Shown here: piece after piece, positions 1 through 10,800 of the stretch
Numbering within the stretch: the stretch's first letter is position 1
Layout: every line of letters starts with the position of its first letter
Source of the DNA: Pseudoips prasinana
Taxonomy: Eukaryota > Arthropoda > Insecta > Lepidoptera > Nolidae
Direction of reading: 5' to 3'
NCBI GenBank assembly: GCA_951640165.1
Contig: OX621241.1
Location: forward strand, 15,071,001 to 15,135,000
Length of the DNA stretch: 64,000 nt
Notes under the pieces: model-generated
The model's input: only the letters and a program-made list of their open reading frames with translations
Databases searched by the model: none
What the model was told of the DNA's origin: nothing
Position numbers and translations under genes: made by a program

Positions 1-824
1 TATTTTAGCGGGACAGTCGTTCGTAATTAAAAGGAATATTGAATTGTGATCGAAAAGTTGTACTTTTAATTTATATAAACATTATACTTGCTTCAGTTAT
101 TTAATAACGATGAAATTAAGGCGATTTTACGCAAGATCAAAATATTTAATGAATTTTCCTAATGGTATAATAAATTAAAAACATAAAACTAACATTACTA
201 TAACAATTAATTGAAGTATAACATAATCTTTGTTGTTATACTCAATATCATTCCCGTGACTCGGTAATCGTATTTATTCTGTATATTTTACAAATCTATA
301 CTATACATAATTATACCAGATATTTCCTATTGAAATTGACAAATATTTTGTTCAAAAGTACATACATATGTACATACAATATATACATAAACATTATTTT
401 AGCGTAAAAAAGTGGTCTTTTGACTAAAATTGTATAAATCCAGAAGTATAGAAAATTATAAACAAATCTCTGGCGATGTCTACGTGTTTCATATCTTATA
501 AAGTAGGTACTTGATCTTTGCACGGCAGAACAACTGCAAAGTTAAGAACGAAGGCGCAATGTAAGGGTTTAATTATTTTTAAGTAGAATATTTGCTTCCA
601 AAATCCAGAATCAACGAATATTTATATGTTTTTATTAACCCCTTTATTGGCGCATTCAAGATCGTAAAATATTTCAGTGATCGATATAAAATTAAATTTA
701 AAATATTTACAACGGATTTATGAAAAGCACTTGCTGCGTATTTTATGGTAGCTTTTTGGAATAACTTCCATTACTGAGGGTTGTAGAAATAAGAAATATT
801 TCCGGTTTATAGAGAACATTAGTT
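1..824. other. AT-rich spacer, no feature recognised
   Basis: Very AT-rich sequence with no open frame above background and no repeat signature that I recognise. A 70-codon frame on the minus strand (311-523) is low-complexity and is most likely chance. Confidence 0.6.
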
Positions 825-1035
825 GGGCGCCATAGTCCAGTGGTTAGGCTGTTGCACTTGGAGTCAGTAATCGCGCGTTCACACCAAAGCCAAGCGCCAC
901 TGACTATTCGAATATATGTGCGTATTAGAAGTAACTTATCACTTACTTAAAACGGCAAAGGAAAAGATCGAGATCAACCTACATGCCTAAAAGTTCTCTA
1001 AAAATATTTTTGATGGCATGCGATCATTGGAAAGA
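825..1035 (+). repeat. tRNA-derived SINE, type D (copy 1)
   Basis: The copy starts with a tRNA-like head (GGCGCCATAGTCCAGTGGTTA, an A-box-like stretch) and a weak B-box (GCGTTCACACC). The body holds a lepidopteran SINE signature, ACTTAAAACGGCAAAGGAAA followed by ACCTACATGCCTAAAAGTTC. A second copy with the same body lies at 39500-39665. It would depend on a LINE for movement. The A-box and body are read directly; the family assignment is from memory. Confidence 0.6.
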
Positions 1036-1527
1036 CTTTCTCTAAATAGTAAGTTGATTACCGATTCAACATAATTATATGTAATCTACACCTACACTAA
1101 AGCATAATTTTGAAATTACAAAAAACGTTACAATATTTTAACGAGTATCATATTGGAGACTATTACTAACTGATATATTGTACATTAATTTATTTCTTAT
1201 TTCTACTAATATCTGAAGAGGTGAAAGTTCATTTTCCAAAGAGTTGCATAGAACAAGAATATCAAACATATCAAAAATTAATAATAAAATCTAGAGTTAA
1301 GTAAAAAAAATATAATAAGATCTTTGTTAAGTTAATCTTTTAAATGAATAAGAATCTTTATTTGTTTAGGTAATTCACTAGTTGATAGATAACTTTAATC
1401 ACTGTTAAATGTTGTGCACGTTCATGAAGTGTAGTTAAAGATTTGATTAAGGCAATAATTTTTATAGTTATATTGATACATAAATGATCTAGGAAATGTG
1501 AAACATATAAGTTTATACGTGGCTTAA
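1036..1527. other. AT-rich spacer
   Basis: No gene or recognisable repeat seen. Confidence 0.5.
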
Positions 1528-2027
1528 TTAATCAGTGTCCACTCTGTATATTTTTTGCACTCAACCGTTATAAAATGTTGTTGAGGGCCTGAGAAGAGTA
1601 TTTTCATACTACTCAGTTACTATACTAGAAAAACTATACCTAAAACTTGATATTTTATAGAACTTTATTTATATTAACTCAAAACCATCACTGTTATTTG
1701 ATATACCTACTATTATTTTATATGCAGTGACTTTTAAGGTTAGTAAAATGTTATTGTCTTATAATTGTTACAAAATTACATTTTCACAACAATTTTATTA
1801 ATGATTTTGTTCACCCTGTTTTTAGTTTGTTTTATAGTTTTGTGTTAACTCTATTTAGATCCGTACTTGTCATCTTTGATAGTAGAGATTGGCGTAAATG
1901 GTAAAGTTGGGTGTTGCCAGTTATAAATAAGAATATCACACATATATTAAATAAAAAAAATCTACTTATACTGAGTTTTTGCTTTATCCGTGAAAAGAAA
2001 AGCAAGGGTGGACACTCATTGCCTTAA
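1528..2027. mobile_element. Candidate piggyBac-type MITE (TTAA-flanked)
   Basis: TTAA at 1528-1531 is followed by TCAGTGTCCAC, and the far end reads GTGGACACTCATTGCC just before TTAA at 2024-2027. The ends share nine inverted bases (AGTGTCCAC) plus partial matches further out, and TTAA on both sides is the target site of piggyBac elements. There is no coding capacity in the roughly 490 bp between. The inverted repeat is short and imperfect and TTAA is common in such AT-rich DNA, so this could be chance. Confidence 0.3.
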
Positions 2028-2463
2028 TAATCCGTGTATAAATTATATATTAATAACTATCATTGTTAACTATAATTACTTTGGATTCTTTCTGCTTATA
2101 ATAGTTTCAATGTTTATTGATTTTTTAAGATTATTTTACGGTTAGTCACAGAAATTTTAAAAGTATTAACTAAATTTTAAATGTTACCTTAACACCTTGT
2201 AAATATCTTCTAAATCTCCCTTCAGTAAGTTACATTGTACCTTCATCTTCAATAAATAAAATACGAAGCAACATGATAATTTTGTTTTATTTCTCACGAA
2301 ATTAATTCCTCTAAAATTTATGATATTTTTTTTATCGTGGAAACTGCTCGTCTCTAGAATGCATTGCCTATGTCAGTACCACATCCGCAGTCACATACAA
2401 TGTTTAAAAAGTTGGTAAAAGAACATGAACTGACAAAACGCTGAATGATTTTGTGAATTGATT
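2028..2463. other. AT-rich spacer
   Basis: Nothing recognised. Confidence 0.5.
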
Positions 2464-2560
2464 GCACGTGTGGTGCAGTTAAGGTAGGCGCCTCTCCACT
2501 TTGTGTCCCGGATTCGATACTCCGCAGGACAGCTAAAGTAGTTTTTCTGAGCATTGGTGA
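2464..2560 (+). repeat. tRNA-derived SINE, type C (5' fragment)
   Basis: TGCACGTGTGGTGCAGTTAA is the type C head, followed by a B-box-like GGATTCGATACTCC and CAGGACAGC. Only the tRNA-like region remains; the body seen at 29566-29775 and 39012-39220 is absent. A minus-strand frame across it is not a gene. Confidence 0.6.
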
Positions 2561-2686
2561 ACGACATTGACAACATTGGCGACGAATAAATTCCTTGTTA
2601 GTTCTCTTTCAAAGAGAGAAAAATGAGAGAGCTAATCGGATAATATATTATGCTGTTATTTCACCTTCTGTAACTTTCTTTTATTC

Positions 2687-2921
2687 TTGCTTGCTTTTCA
2701 CACCGCAGGTCGTGGGTTCGATTCCCACCCAGGACAGATATTTGTGTGCATGAACATGTATGTTTGTCCTGAGTCTGGGTGTAATTTATCTATACAAGTA
2801 TATATTTACAAGAAAGAAGTGTGTATAGTATATCAGTTATCTGGTTTCCATAGTACAAGCTCTTCTTAGTTTGAGATCAGATGGCCGTGTGTGAATAATG
2901 TCCCAGGGTATTATTATTATT
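2687..2921 (+). repeat. tRNA-derived SINE, type A (copy 1)
   Basis: The tRNA-like head has a clear B-box (GGTTCGATTCCCACCC), then AGATATTTGTGTGCATGAAC and GTCCTGAGTCTGGGTGTAAT. The 3' half contains TATATCAGTTATCTGG, CCATAGTACAAGC and GCCGTGTGTGAATAATGTCC and ends in (ATT)n. At least six other copies or fragments share this order (6195, 7575, 12815, 47625, 51796, 58240). It is non-coding; pol III transcription from the internal boxes is expected for such SINEs. Confidence 0.8.
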
Positions 2922-2978
2922 CTAAACTAATGATGGTGATAAATTAAATCACCATCCAGGTACCATCCAGTCTCTTTT

Positions 2979-3182
2979 CTGTTGGTCTGCAACGTAGCAA
3001 GCTGGTTAAACACTTATAGCAGCTTTCGACCTGAGGCTGTCACAAATGCTCTCGAACGAATATTAGGTGAGCCTGCACCAAAGTTCATGCGAGACAATGA
3101 CAGTGATACACGTATTCAGCAGTCCCAGGTTACCGGAGAACTGAATAGTCAATCGTTCATCAATATTAGCAGCGGGTGGTAG
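2979..3182 (+). other. Coding-like open segment, unrecognised
   Basis: A GC-richer island holds a 66-codon frame with balanced amino-acid content (for example NALERILGEPAPKF). An acceptor-like pyrimidine tract ending in AACGTAG precedes it, and a donor-like TTAG/GTGAGC lies inside at about 3065. I recognise no family. It could be an exon of a host gene, a decayed transposon fragment or chance. Confidence 0.2.
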
Positions 3183-5144
3183 AAGAAAAATAAACAGGTT
3201 TGTAATAAGCCGTGACCTCCCATGGCGATTATGCTGAAGTTCAATGTGGGTAGTATGTAAGTACATGCAGTTAAACTACTAGATTGAAAATCAAATAAAT
3301 CATTATTTCATAACTGTGAAGATTATTAGAATCTTCATGGTCGCACATCCAAACAAATCTCTGAAAACCGGGGGTTTTTTGCAAATTCTAATGGCTATAT
3401 CATTTTTTTAATATCAGCGGCTACTGCCACTAATCCTGTAACAATAATCCTGAGACGTCCACACCAATGCACTTCTGACTAGCGTTCAATACAACGCGAA
3501 GCGGTTTGTTCGGTTGAGTAACTCAATGATGTGGTAGGTATGACGTAATAGTGTCTATCAATAAATATAGTGGTATCGGGTGAAATGATGTTACGTTCAA
3601 GGTCAGGTTCACCACGTTATCAAATTCACTTTTTAAAGAGGGATTTGTGGAAACCGGCGTACTAGACTAGAATAGCGGCGGAAAACGGTTGTCACAGAAT
3701 TAATTAAACAAGTTTGGCTGGGAAAAGGATTAAGTGGTGATGTAACGTCCAAATATAATGGCGCGGTTACCATTTGATACATAGAATTTTTTGTACATTT
3801 GTGAGCATGGAATGTAAGTCTTTAAAGGAACGGTCTTAAGTAGCAAAAACGAAATTAAAATTGTAATTGATCCTATGCAATCAAATACTTATCATATGGG
3901 AACACTACCTTGACACAATAATAATAATCTACTGCGTAATGATGTCACTTCAACATTTTTTTGGTCGAATGAAGACCCGATTGCAATTTTAATTTCGAAG
4001 TTTTGGTTGCTTAAACCCTTTTTTTAAGACTTAAGTGTCTATGGTTAATAAGGGGAAGATTTCTAGGTATCAAATAGAAAGTGAATCTGTAATACATAGT
4101 GAATCTACTATATTTTGTTCTTGTCGGCGGATTCAAGTAAGTCACGTTTACCAGGCGTTCCTAATAATTTCCCAAGTATAATGTCGGTGCCTAAAATTAT
4201 ATCTACCTCCGCAGGTATCTGGAAATAAAGATCTGCGATCTATATGTTGGATAAGTAGGACAAAGACGAGATAAAAAACTGACAGCTCGGTAAATAATCT
4301 ATGATCGTTTTTAAGAACAAGCGGTTGAACAGGCAACACAAAGTTTTAACGTATTTAAAGGGATAATAATATTCACGATACCACAAATAGTCTCACTGTT
4401 TCCTTTTCCATCCATTGACCTTTCATAATAATCATTGGCAATAAATGAGAATGGTTAAGCATTCATAGAAGATTACTTTGACGATTTGTGACGCCATTCT
4501 CTTATCTCATAGTAATTTCATTTGATCTTTACGCAAACGATCATAAAAATAATAATTAAATTTGATTTTCTAATGGGACGACATCGCCCAGTTACGTTTT
4601 ATTATATTTAAAAGTGAATATTACTAACACTAGTATATAAGGTTATATTTTCACTAACAAAATATGGATGCACATCTGAAATGCCTTTCATTTATTAATC
4701 ATCTAAGAAAATGCGTAACAATTATTTTAAAACGATACAGTTACAGAAACATGCAGTCAAATTCAGAAGAATAAATAAAAATGTGTTTTTATACTAACCA
4801 TAACATATGGTTGATTGCGTAACTGCTAGGACGTACCTGTTACGGCCATTAGTCTTTGTCATCATCTTTAATTTTCTTTTAGCAGTTTTTTTATTACACA
4901 AATAAATTACCACAGATTTCCAGGGATTCAGGTATCGTATCCCCTAATAAGATACCTAAAGCCCTTTAAATCTGTTGCCCACTTCTAAGTTGTAACGAAC
5001 AAAGACAGCAGCAATAGCTGATTTAGTGATTATATTTTAATAGCACTGCCAATTTTCGAACTTTCAAGAACCCACCTTAAATCAACAGTGCGAAAACTAA
5101 CTTTTGGTTATTTCGTAGCAATTGGGTATTGTTGAGGTTACTAA
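3183..5144. other. Spacer, no feature recognised
   Basis: About 2 kb with mixed composition. Short frames here (for example 4148-4339 minus) have no recognisable content. No repeat known to me was seen. Confidence 0.5.
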
Positions 5145-5405
5145 ATCTATCTTGTCATATCATTCTGTCTCCGGCTTTGGTCCGAAGGGAAGTGGAACAA
5201 CTTATATCCTACTCCTCCTGGTTTCTTTGTGATTAAATTCCCCAACAAACTTTCCAGACAGAGCGATTCCCTGGTGAGCTTCAGGCATCTCTGCCTGAGG
5301 CTCAACTATGTCCCAGGTAACCGCTTTGACTCCGTCAGTTCGTCAGTGTCATTTCATTGTGTGCCACTATTGATTCTGGCTCACAGGATTTGCAGTGTTG
5401 GGTAA
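5145..5405 (+). other. Unclassified open segment with hairpin
   Basis: A GC-richer block is open on the plus strand for about 86 codons without an early ATG, ending in TAA at about 5403. It contains an 11-of-12-bp hairpin at about 5276-5303 (GAGCTTCAGGCA / TGCCTGAGGCTC). The composition differs from the flanks, which suggests a repeat or decayed coding insert. I cannot assign a family. Confidence 0.2.
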
Positions 5406-5465
5406 GAAGTAGGAACTAGTACCAAAATATATAAATTATAATAAGTAGGTTCATCAGGTTAGTAT

Positions 5466-5614
5466 GTACAGACACCAGCACATCAAGCTACCCCAATCTG
5501 TCAAATTTCCCCAATCGAAAGTGAACCTTATGCTTTTGTCATAAGGTTGAAAATCTATGAAAGAAATTTGACAGATTGGGGTAGCTGGAGGTAAGCTAGT
5601 GCTGCCGTCTGTAC
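5466..5614. mobile_element. Palindromic MITE, family P (copy 1)
   Basis: The element begins GTACAGACACCAGCACATC and ends GTCTGTAC. Its arms contain a perfect 23-bp inverted match starting AGCTACCCCAATCTG; one arm has a short extra stretch. The centre holds a second hairpin (AACCTTATG / CATAAGGTT). Three related copies lie at 45691, 53398 and 57106. No coding capacity. The parent transposon is not visible in the window and the target duplication is unclear for this copy. Confidence 0.8.
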
Positions 5615-6194
5615 CTATCTAGTTTTGTTCCTAATTAATACATTACAAACAAAACAACAAGGTACGTACAGCTCTAAGCCTCAGGTAATATCTAGATTCA
5701 CTCAAGCATCGCAATGTTCCGACTTACGACGGTTTGCACGGGCATTGGGAGAGACTGAAGCACACAAATCACGAATGAATGAACCTAATATCTACGGCTC
5801 TGTGTAATTCTCGTGCAAATACGGAGTGTGCTCCCAATAACATAGGAAGCGATCGCTTGAGCGCCAGTGTTACCCAGTGAAGTATTCAACAGTCTTGTAT
5901 ACATGCAGGTACTCGTATATACAGGAGATTTGGCCACTAGTACTCATCGTATAAAAGTACTTATCCAGAATGGAAATTAATACTAGATAAACGTAACAAA
6001 GATGGGTAGAAAGCCAAAAAGACCAGTTTGTGTTTGTGCGACCAAATAAGAAAAGATGCGAATGGCGATGTTACGAGTAATTTAAAAAAATATATGTTTT
6101 GACGTCCACAATGACAAATAATGATATGCACGGCGACTACTATTTATTAAAATTATCTCTACCATATCAGCTCAACTTAACTTAATACACATTT
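5615..6194. other. Spacer
   Basis: No gene or known repeat. A 60-codon plus-strand frame (5625-5807) is uncompelling. Confidence 0.5.
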
Positions 6195-6289
6195 GATGGG
6201 TTCGATTCCCACCCAGGACAGATATTTGTGTGCATGAGCATGTCTGTTTGTACTGAGTTTGGATGTAATTATCTATATAAGTATTTTTT

Positions 6290-6690
6290 GCTGCCGGTGC
6301 GCTGCGCTGCCTCTAATAGTGAGACGTGCACAAAGTTTACCAAAGAATTCCAAAGACTTGTCAAGAATCACTATCTAGTGAGAGATAGTGATTCTTGACA
6401 AGTCTTTGGACTGGACTGACAACACAAATAGGTACTTAATATATTGTTTGTGTATATTATTCGTATTAATTATTTGTAATACGTATGTTTATATATTTAC
6501 TTTTTTTATGTGTGTGTATTTGTACACCGACAACTGCCCATCTCAATAACTCCATTCTCTGATCTTTACTTTAGTCGTCTGGAAGAGATCACATTTGTAA
6601 TAAGACCGCCCATTCTATACTTTTAAGCTTATAAGTGTTTATTATTTGTTATTCCTTTGTTGTACAATAAAGAGTTTATCTATCTATCAA
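6290..6690 (+). mobile_element. 5'-truncated LINE 3' end inside a SINE
   Basis: The right part carries a LINE-type 3' UTR (CTGGAAGAGATCACATTTG, AAGACCGCCCATTCTATAC, TTGTACAATAAAGAG) and ends in (TCTA)n. No coding part remains. A 27-bp palindrome lies near its 5' end. A clear target duplication was not found. Confidence 0.5.
6350..6409. repeat. Perfect 27-bp fold-back palindrome
   Basis: The arm CCAAAGACTTG...CTATCT (6350-6376) and its exact reverse complement (6383-6409) are separated by six bases (AGTGAG). All 27 positions pair. It lies near the 5' end of the truncated LINE, suggesting an inverted duplication formed when the LINE was inserted. Confidence 0.9.
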
Positions 6691-6790
6691 TATAATATAT
6701 CAGTTATCTGGTTCCCATAGTACAAGCTCTGCTTCGTTTGAGATCATATTGGCCGTGTGTCAATAATGTGCCAGGATATTATTATTTATT

Positions 6791-7574
6791 GATTGTTTTT
6801 TTATTAATAATTGAGAATAACCAACCTTAAGGAATGTGTAAATATCTTACACCTTTTGTAGCCTGAGAAATAATAATATACATGAATTTGTTATTATTAA
6901 AACATATCACAAATATTTATAAACCACTTTCATTACTAAGTTATACCAACTGTATCACTCTGTGGTAGGTATCGATTAATCGCTCAAATTCGCAAAATGT
7001 AAAGACAACGCCGCTACGTAAGATTGACGTCGAAAATTATTTCAATTTCCCAGCTACCTACAGTGGTAAAATAAAGCTCGAGCTTTTCAATCCTTTTTCT
7101 CCAACTCAATAAATCAACAAGAAAAACCTACAAGTCTGGAATAACATAGGGTTTAACTAAAACACATAAATTCTTCTTGACCCGGAGATTGGTTGGCTGC
7201 CACTGGCATCGATCACAGGTACCCGCCAATCTTGGACCCTCCGGTAAAGCAGGCAAATAGCGGTCTTGGCCGATTGATATTTAACCACATAAAAAATATC
7301 GAAACACCTGGGAAGGGATTGTAAATAAATACCCTGACCAACGGATATTACTTTTTTATTTATTTTCGTTCGTTCAAATACACATATATGGAAGTACACC
7401 TGCAATGTTTGCTTGAGTTTTCTAGACGTGTAATCAAAACTTACACGCAAGGGCTTTTATAAGTGAAATAATTTAATGTGTTCTATTCTTGGGTATTAAT
7501 AAACACTTGCCATTGGCAACTTCACAATTAAGTAGTGCAACATCATATTAAACTTCCTTAATACGAAACTGTAC
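6791..7574. other. Spacer with one chance-like frame
   Basis: Includes a 97-codon minus-strand frame (7157-7450), the longest non-transposon frame on the ATG list. It has no recognisable domain and I see no gene in it. Confidence 0.4.
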
Positions 7575-7790
7575 GCCTAGCTGTCATACTGTCTGTTAAA
7601 CCAGAGATCATGGATTCGATCCACACCCAGGACTAATCTTTGTAAGATGAGTACGATTATTTGTTCTGCCTGGGTATAATTTATCTATAACTATAAGTAT
7701 GTTTTCAATTGCCTGGTTGCCATAAGACACGCTCTGCCTATTTTGGAATCAGGTGTCCGTGAGTTAGATGTCTCAAAATTGTAATAAATA
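7575..7790 (+). repeat. SINE type A (copy 3, diverged)
   Basis: Contains GGATTCGATCCACACCCAGG (B-box region), CTGCCTGGGTATAATTTATC, GCCTGGTTGCCATAAGACAC and GGTGTCCGTGAGTTAG, matching the order of copy 1 with many substitutions. It is an older copy. Confidence 0.65.
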
Positions 7791-8494
7791 AAACTAGATT
7801 TTTGCTGGTGGACCAATTTGTTCGTGTCGTCCTTAAATAAATAATAAGCTAAGTAGGTACTATATATTTTTCATCACTTAGCAAGTAGCGAGCCAACAAT
7901 GCTTTAAACCAGTAGTTTGTTAATTTATAAGTATCACCTTATACTCATAAGTATGATTTCTACTCATAAGTATCACCTTATCAGTGGCGCTGAAGTAAAA
8001 AAACGGAATTCTACAAAGGGTATGCTCGCTAGCACAAACTACAGGCACGGGATCAGAGTTCAGTGACAGGGGGCTAGGACTGCTATCTAGGTGAACGACC
8101 CGAGGAAGAAACTCAGTAAGAAATACAACACTTACGTTTTTCTTTTGCCTTTGGCTTGAGTTTTTTATTGTTTGTTTTAATATTATATGTTTCTGTTATC
8201 TACTCTAACAAAGTATACTGGATTGGAGATAATTATTGTTTAATTAAAAAGAATAAAAAGGCTTTTATTCACATGAATAATATAACAATTTTACTATATA
8301 TTAAATCTAGGTACAAATAGATTATTAGCTAGTCTATACGATCTTGACGTAAGGTTTTGGTTAAAATTTTTATATAAATATTAGAAAACTGTTTAAAACC
8401 AGCCTTTTCAAAGTTGACTGTGGCAATATGCGACATGCTTTGGACTTATTGCGAACAGAAGGTGACAAAATATTGATCTACATTATATATTCAC
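7791..8494. other. AT-rich spacer
   Basis: Contains a local direct repeat (two ACTCATAAGTAT units and a related ATAAGTATCACCTTA pair, 7925-7982). No gene seen. Confidence 0.5.
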
Positions 8495-8690
8495 GTGATC
8501 AGAGGTCTGGCTGACTTAGCTCAAAGTATTAGCATTGCCATTCAACGTGGCAATGCTACCAGCCTTTTGGGTACGTTCCCGGTTCAAAGCGATGTCGACG
8601 AATTTTTTGACGCATAAGCTCATTGGTTAGACTTTTTATTTATGTTTGTATTTATTTTATTTTATTTATGTTTCTTTAGTTGATAAGTTA
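8495..8690 (+). pseudogene. RTE/Proto2-like LINE, C-terminal end of reverse transcriptase protein
   Basis: Frame 8513-8617 reads DLAQSISIAIQRGNATSLLG, then TFPVQSDVDEFFDA and a stop. The motif LAQRISIAIQRGNAAS...GTF is a conserved C-terminus of RTE/Proto2-like LINE polyproteins as I know them. Upstream codons (RGLA) stay in frame for a short way. Everything 5' of this is missing, as expected for a 5'-truncated copy. The AT-rich sequence after the stop (8618-8690) is its 3' UTR. Confidence 0.65.
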
Positions 8691-9386
8691 GGTTATTATA
8701 ATAATAATTGATTCGTATAAAAAACAAACATTATATATATGAAATTGTAGCATATAAACTTGTTATATTCTGTGAGTATATGTTCACTGAAACAAATAGT
8801 AAAGCCAGGTTATAACCGTTTTCAACGATGGTTGTTGAATATCGCAGGTAATTTGGCACTGGGTGATAATTGTACGTTTTCTCTCTTGGCACACTATTCA
8901 TCTGCAATTCTATGAGGGTTCATTTGTAAGATTAGATAAAATAATCCTGATGGAGCTGTAGTATACAGCAAGAGGTGTAGAAAGGTTATTTTATCTCACT
9001 AATATTGGTAGGTCGCCGTACTTACTTACTTATCGTAAGGCAGTGGTAACCCTAGTGTTAGAGTTGTTCAAGCCGCTCAGAAGGCCTCTGACATCGCTTA
9101 ACGATTGTTGTCTAAGACTACAACTGGAACTGACGGTTTAATTTACCCACTAACGCATGGAGACGCTCAAAAATTTAACCACTTTGGTGAGAAATATGAA
9201 CATTATAATGAGTAGCAATAAGAAGAGAGATAATTTTATAAAATATGGTTTACGCTTACTAGAAAAAGTAATAAAAAGAAATAAATAGATACATAAGTAT
9301 TATTTAAAAAAATAAAAATTGTCGTAAGAAATTTTGTAGAACTACATATATACATATACACATATAATGTACGATCTGCAATACAC
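8691..9386. other. Spacer with a partial dispersed repeat
   Basis: At 9035-9150 GGTAACCCTAGTGTTAGAGT and following bases resemble 31430-31500 (GGTAACCCCTAGTGTGCTAG), so both belong to one old repeat. The rest is AT-rich. A weak inverted repeat around 8930-9005 was seen but is not convincing. Confidence 0.35.
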
Positions 9387-9430
9387 AACCCGTGTGTAAT
9401 GAGTGAATGTACACTCATTACACACGGGTT
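9387..9430. repeat. Perfect 19-bp fold-back palindrome
   Basis: AACCCGTGTGTAATGAGTG (9387-9405) is followed after a 6-nt loop by its exact reverse complement (9412-9430). There are no TIR-type flanks and no target duplication. Confidence 0.9.
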
Positions 9431-10242
9431 AATTAAATTGATTAGTGGTAAAATTATTTTGACAATTAGTGTTATTAAACAGAAATAAGTTATTTAAGTT
9501 AAACCATGTATGTAAATGATCTCCGATTTGTCCGGAGGAACAAGAGAAATAAATAAAAAAAACCACTTCGGTGGCCACCCATCTATGGACTAACGGCCTG
9601 CCTAGTAGCTTAATTTTGCTGATTACTTATGGACTAGTATGAGCATTTGACTCCGTAACCCCAAAACCATGGCGTAGTCATTAAAAGAACATTGATATTT
9701 ACAATTTATTGTGAATAACGCCGATAGTCGAGAAACTAGTACGTAATCGATTTTATTTCATAATAAATGTAGCTACACATTCAGCTATTTCATAAATTAC
9801 TAGAAACATTGAAATAATATAGGGTAATAAAACGACTATTATTCTTAATAATAGATGGAATCGATTTTTCAATAAATGGTTCAATATGTGGCTGCCTACG
9901 TAACAAGGACACAGCTAGTAGAGGTAAAAAAATTAATTTAAATAATGCATGAGGCGCTCATAGCTAGTTATTCTCACCGACCCGTAAATAATCGGAGAGG
10001 TAAAGAACGTAGGTATGCGGATATTCTTTAGATAGGTGACCGCGAAATTGCTTTTCTGAGCGTATCTATGCTACGGAGAGCACGTTAAGCTGTTCCAGCA
10101 CGTCATCCTGTTTAAATCGTTAGGCAACAGTCGTTAAACCTGCTGGATGACTTTAAACACCCATACAATAAAAAAGTATATTCATTAATCGTAAGGAAAT
10201 AACTTCAAAATAAGATACGGTAACCTAACACACAATTGCACA
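9431..10242. other. Spacer
   Basis: No gene or known repeat recognised. Confidence 0.5.
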
Positions 10243-10334
10243 AGATTGAGTAAAAATATCAAACAGGGTCTTGTTATTTTTACATGAGGGTTAGGTAAAA
10301 ATAACAAGACCCGTTTGAGTTTTATACTCAATCT
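10243..10334. repeat. Long imperfect fold-back palindrome (about 40-bp arms)
   Basis: The left arm 10243-10283 and right arm 10295-10334 pair along nearly their whole length, including CTTGTTATTTTTAC / GTAAAAATAACAAG and outer AGATTGAGTA / TACTCAATCT. They differ by a few mismatches and small gaps, with an 11-nt loop. The arms are more diverged than at 6350 or 37422, so it is probably older. Confidence 0.8.
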
Positions 10335-10544
10335 AATAAACGAAAAATAAAAGACGACGCAAAAAATTTAATAAATACAATTAAAAGCATGTTAGACCAG
10401 GCCAGGCTTGTTTTCTGTATTAACAAATATACAAATCAGGGCACATTATCTTAATCAGTGCCTGTTAAGTAAAACATAGGCAAATCAAACCTCGTCGGTA
10501 AGAGCAGGTATTAATAACAAGCACACATTTTGAACAGAGATCAG

Positions 10545-10800
10545 AAGCCTATAAAACAGAGATGTATTCCTGAAGAACTGTAGTTTTTCTGCTCCTACCC
10601 CTAAAAAAAAGTAGTCGAGTGCTGTTAATGAATAATAATAAAACGATCTTGGTGGCCAGTTCATGTCACCACCACCCGAGATGACGAAACCCTGGAACTT
10701 TTCGTTCAATCAATCTAATGATTCCCGTGATGCATGGCAAGTGGTACCCCCGTCCTGTTGCAACCATATTTATCACAGTTTTACAAAATGTATATTCCAA
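10545..10800 (-). pseudogene. Fossil Tc1/mariner-superfamily (IS630-type) transposase fragment
   Basis: On the minus strand a frame reads WLQQDGGTTCHASRESLD, a stop, then LNEKFQGFVISGGGDMNWPP and RSFYYYSLTALDYFFLG. This matches the conserved block QQDG-TCH ... WPPRS-DLTPLDYFLWG of insect IS630-type transposases, with the second and third catalytic aspartates in QQDG and LTxLDYF. Damage includes an in-frame stop after SLD and a codon expansion giving YYY before SLT. No terminal repeats were found. Plus-strand frames over this region are shadows. Confidence 0.6.

Larger units (their letters stand above)
6195..6790 (+). repeat. SINE type A (copy 2), split by a LINE insertion
   Basis: The 5' half (GGTTCGATTCCCACCC through TAATTATCTATATAAGTAT, 6195-6283) and the 3' half (TATATCAGTTATCTGG through the ATT-rich tail, 6695-6790) are in normal order and orientation. 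About 400 bp of unrelated LINE-like sequence separate them. The SINE was therefore in place before the LINE fragment arrived. Confidence 0.7.

Noticed and set aside
7157..7450. 97-codon minus-strand frame
   Set aside because: No recognisable domain and no convincing splice or promoter context.
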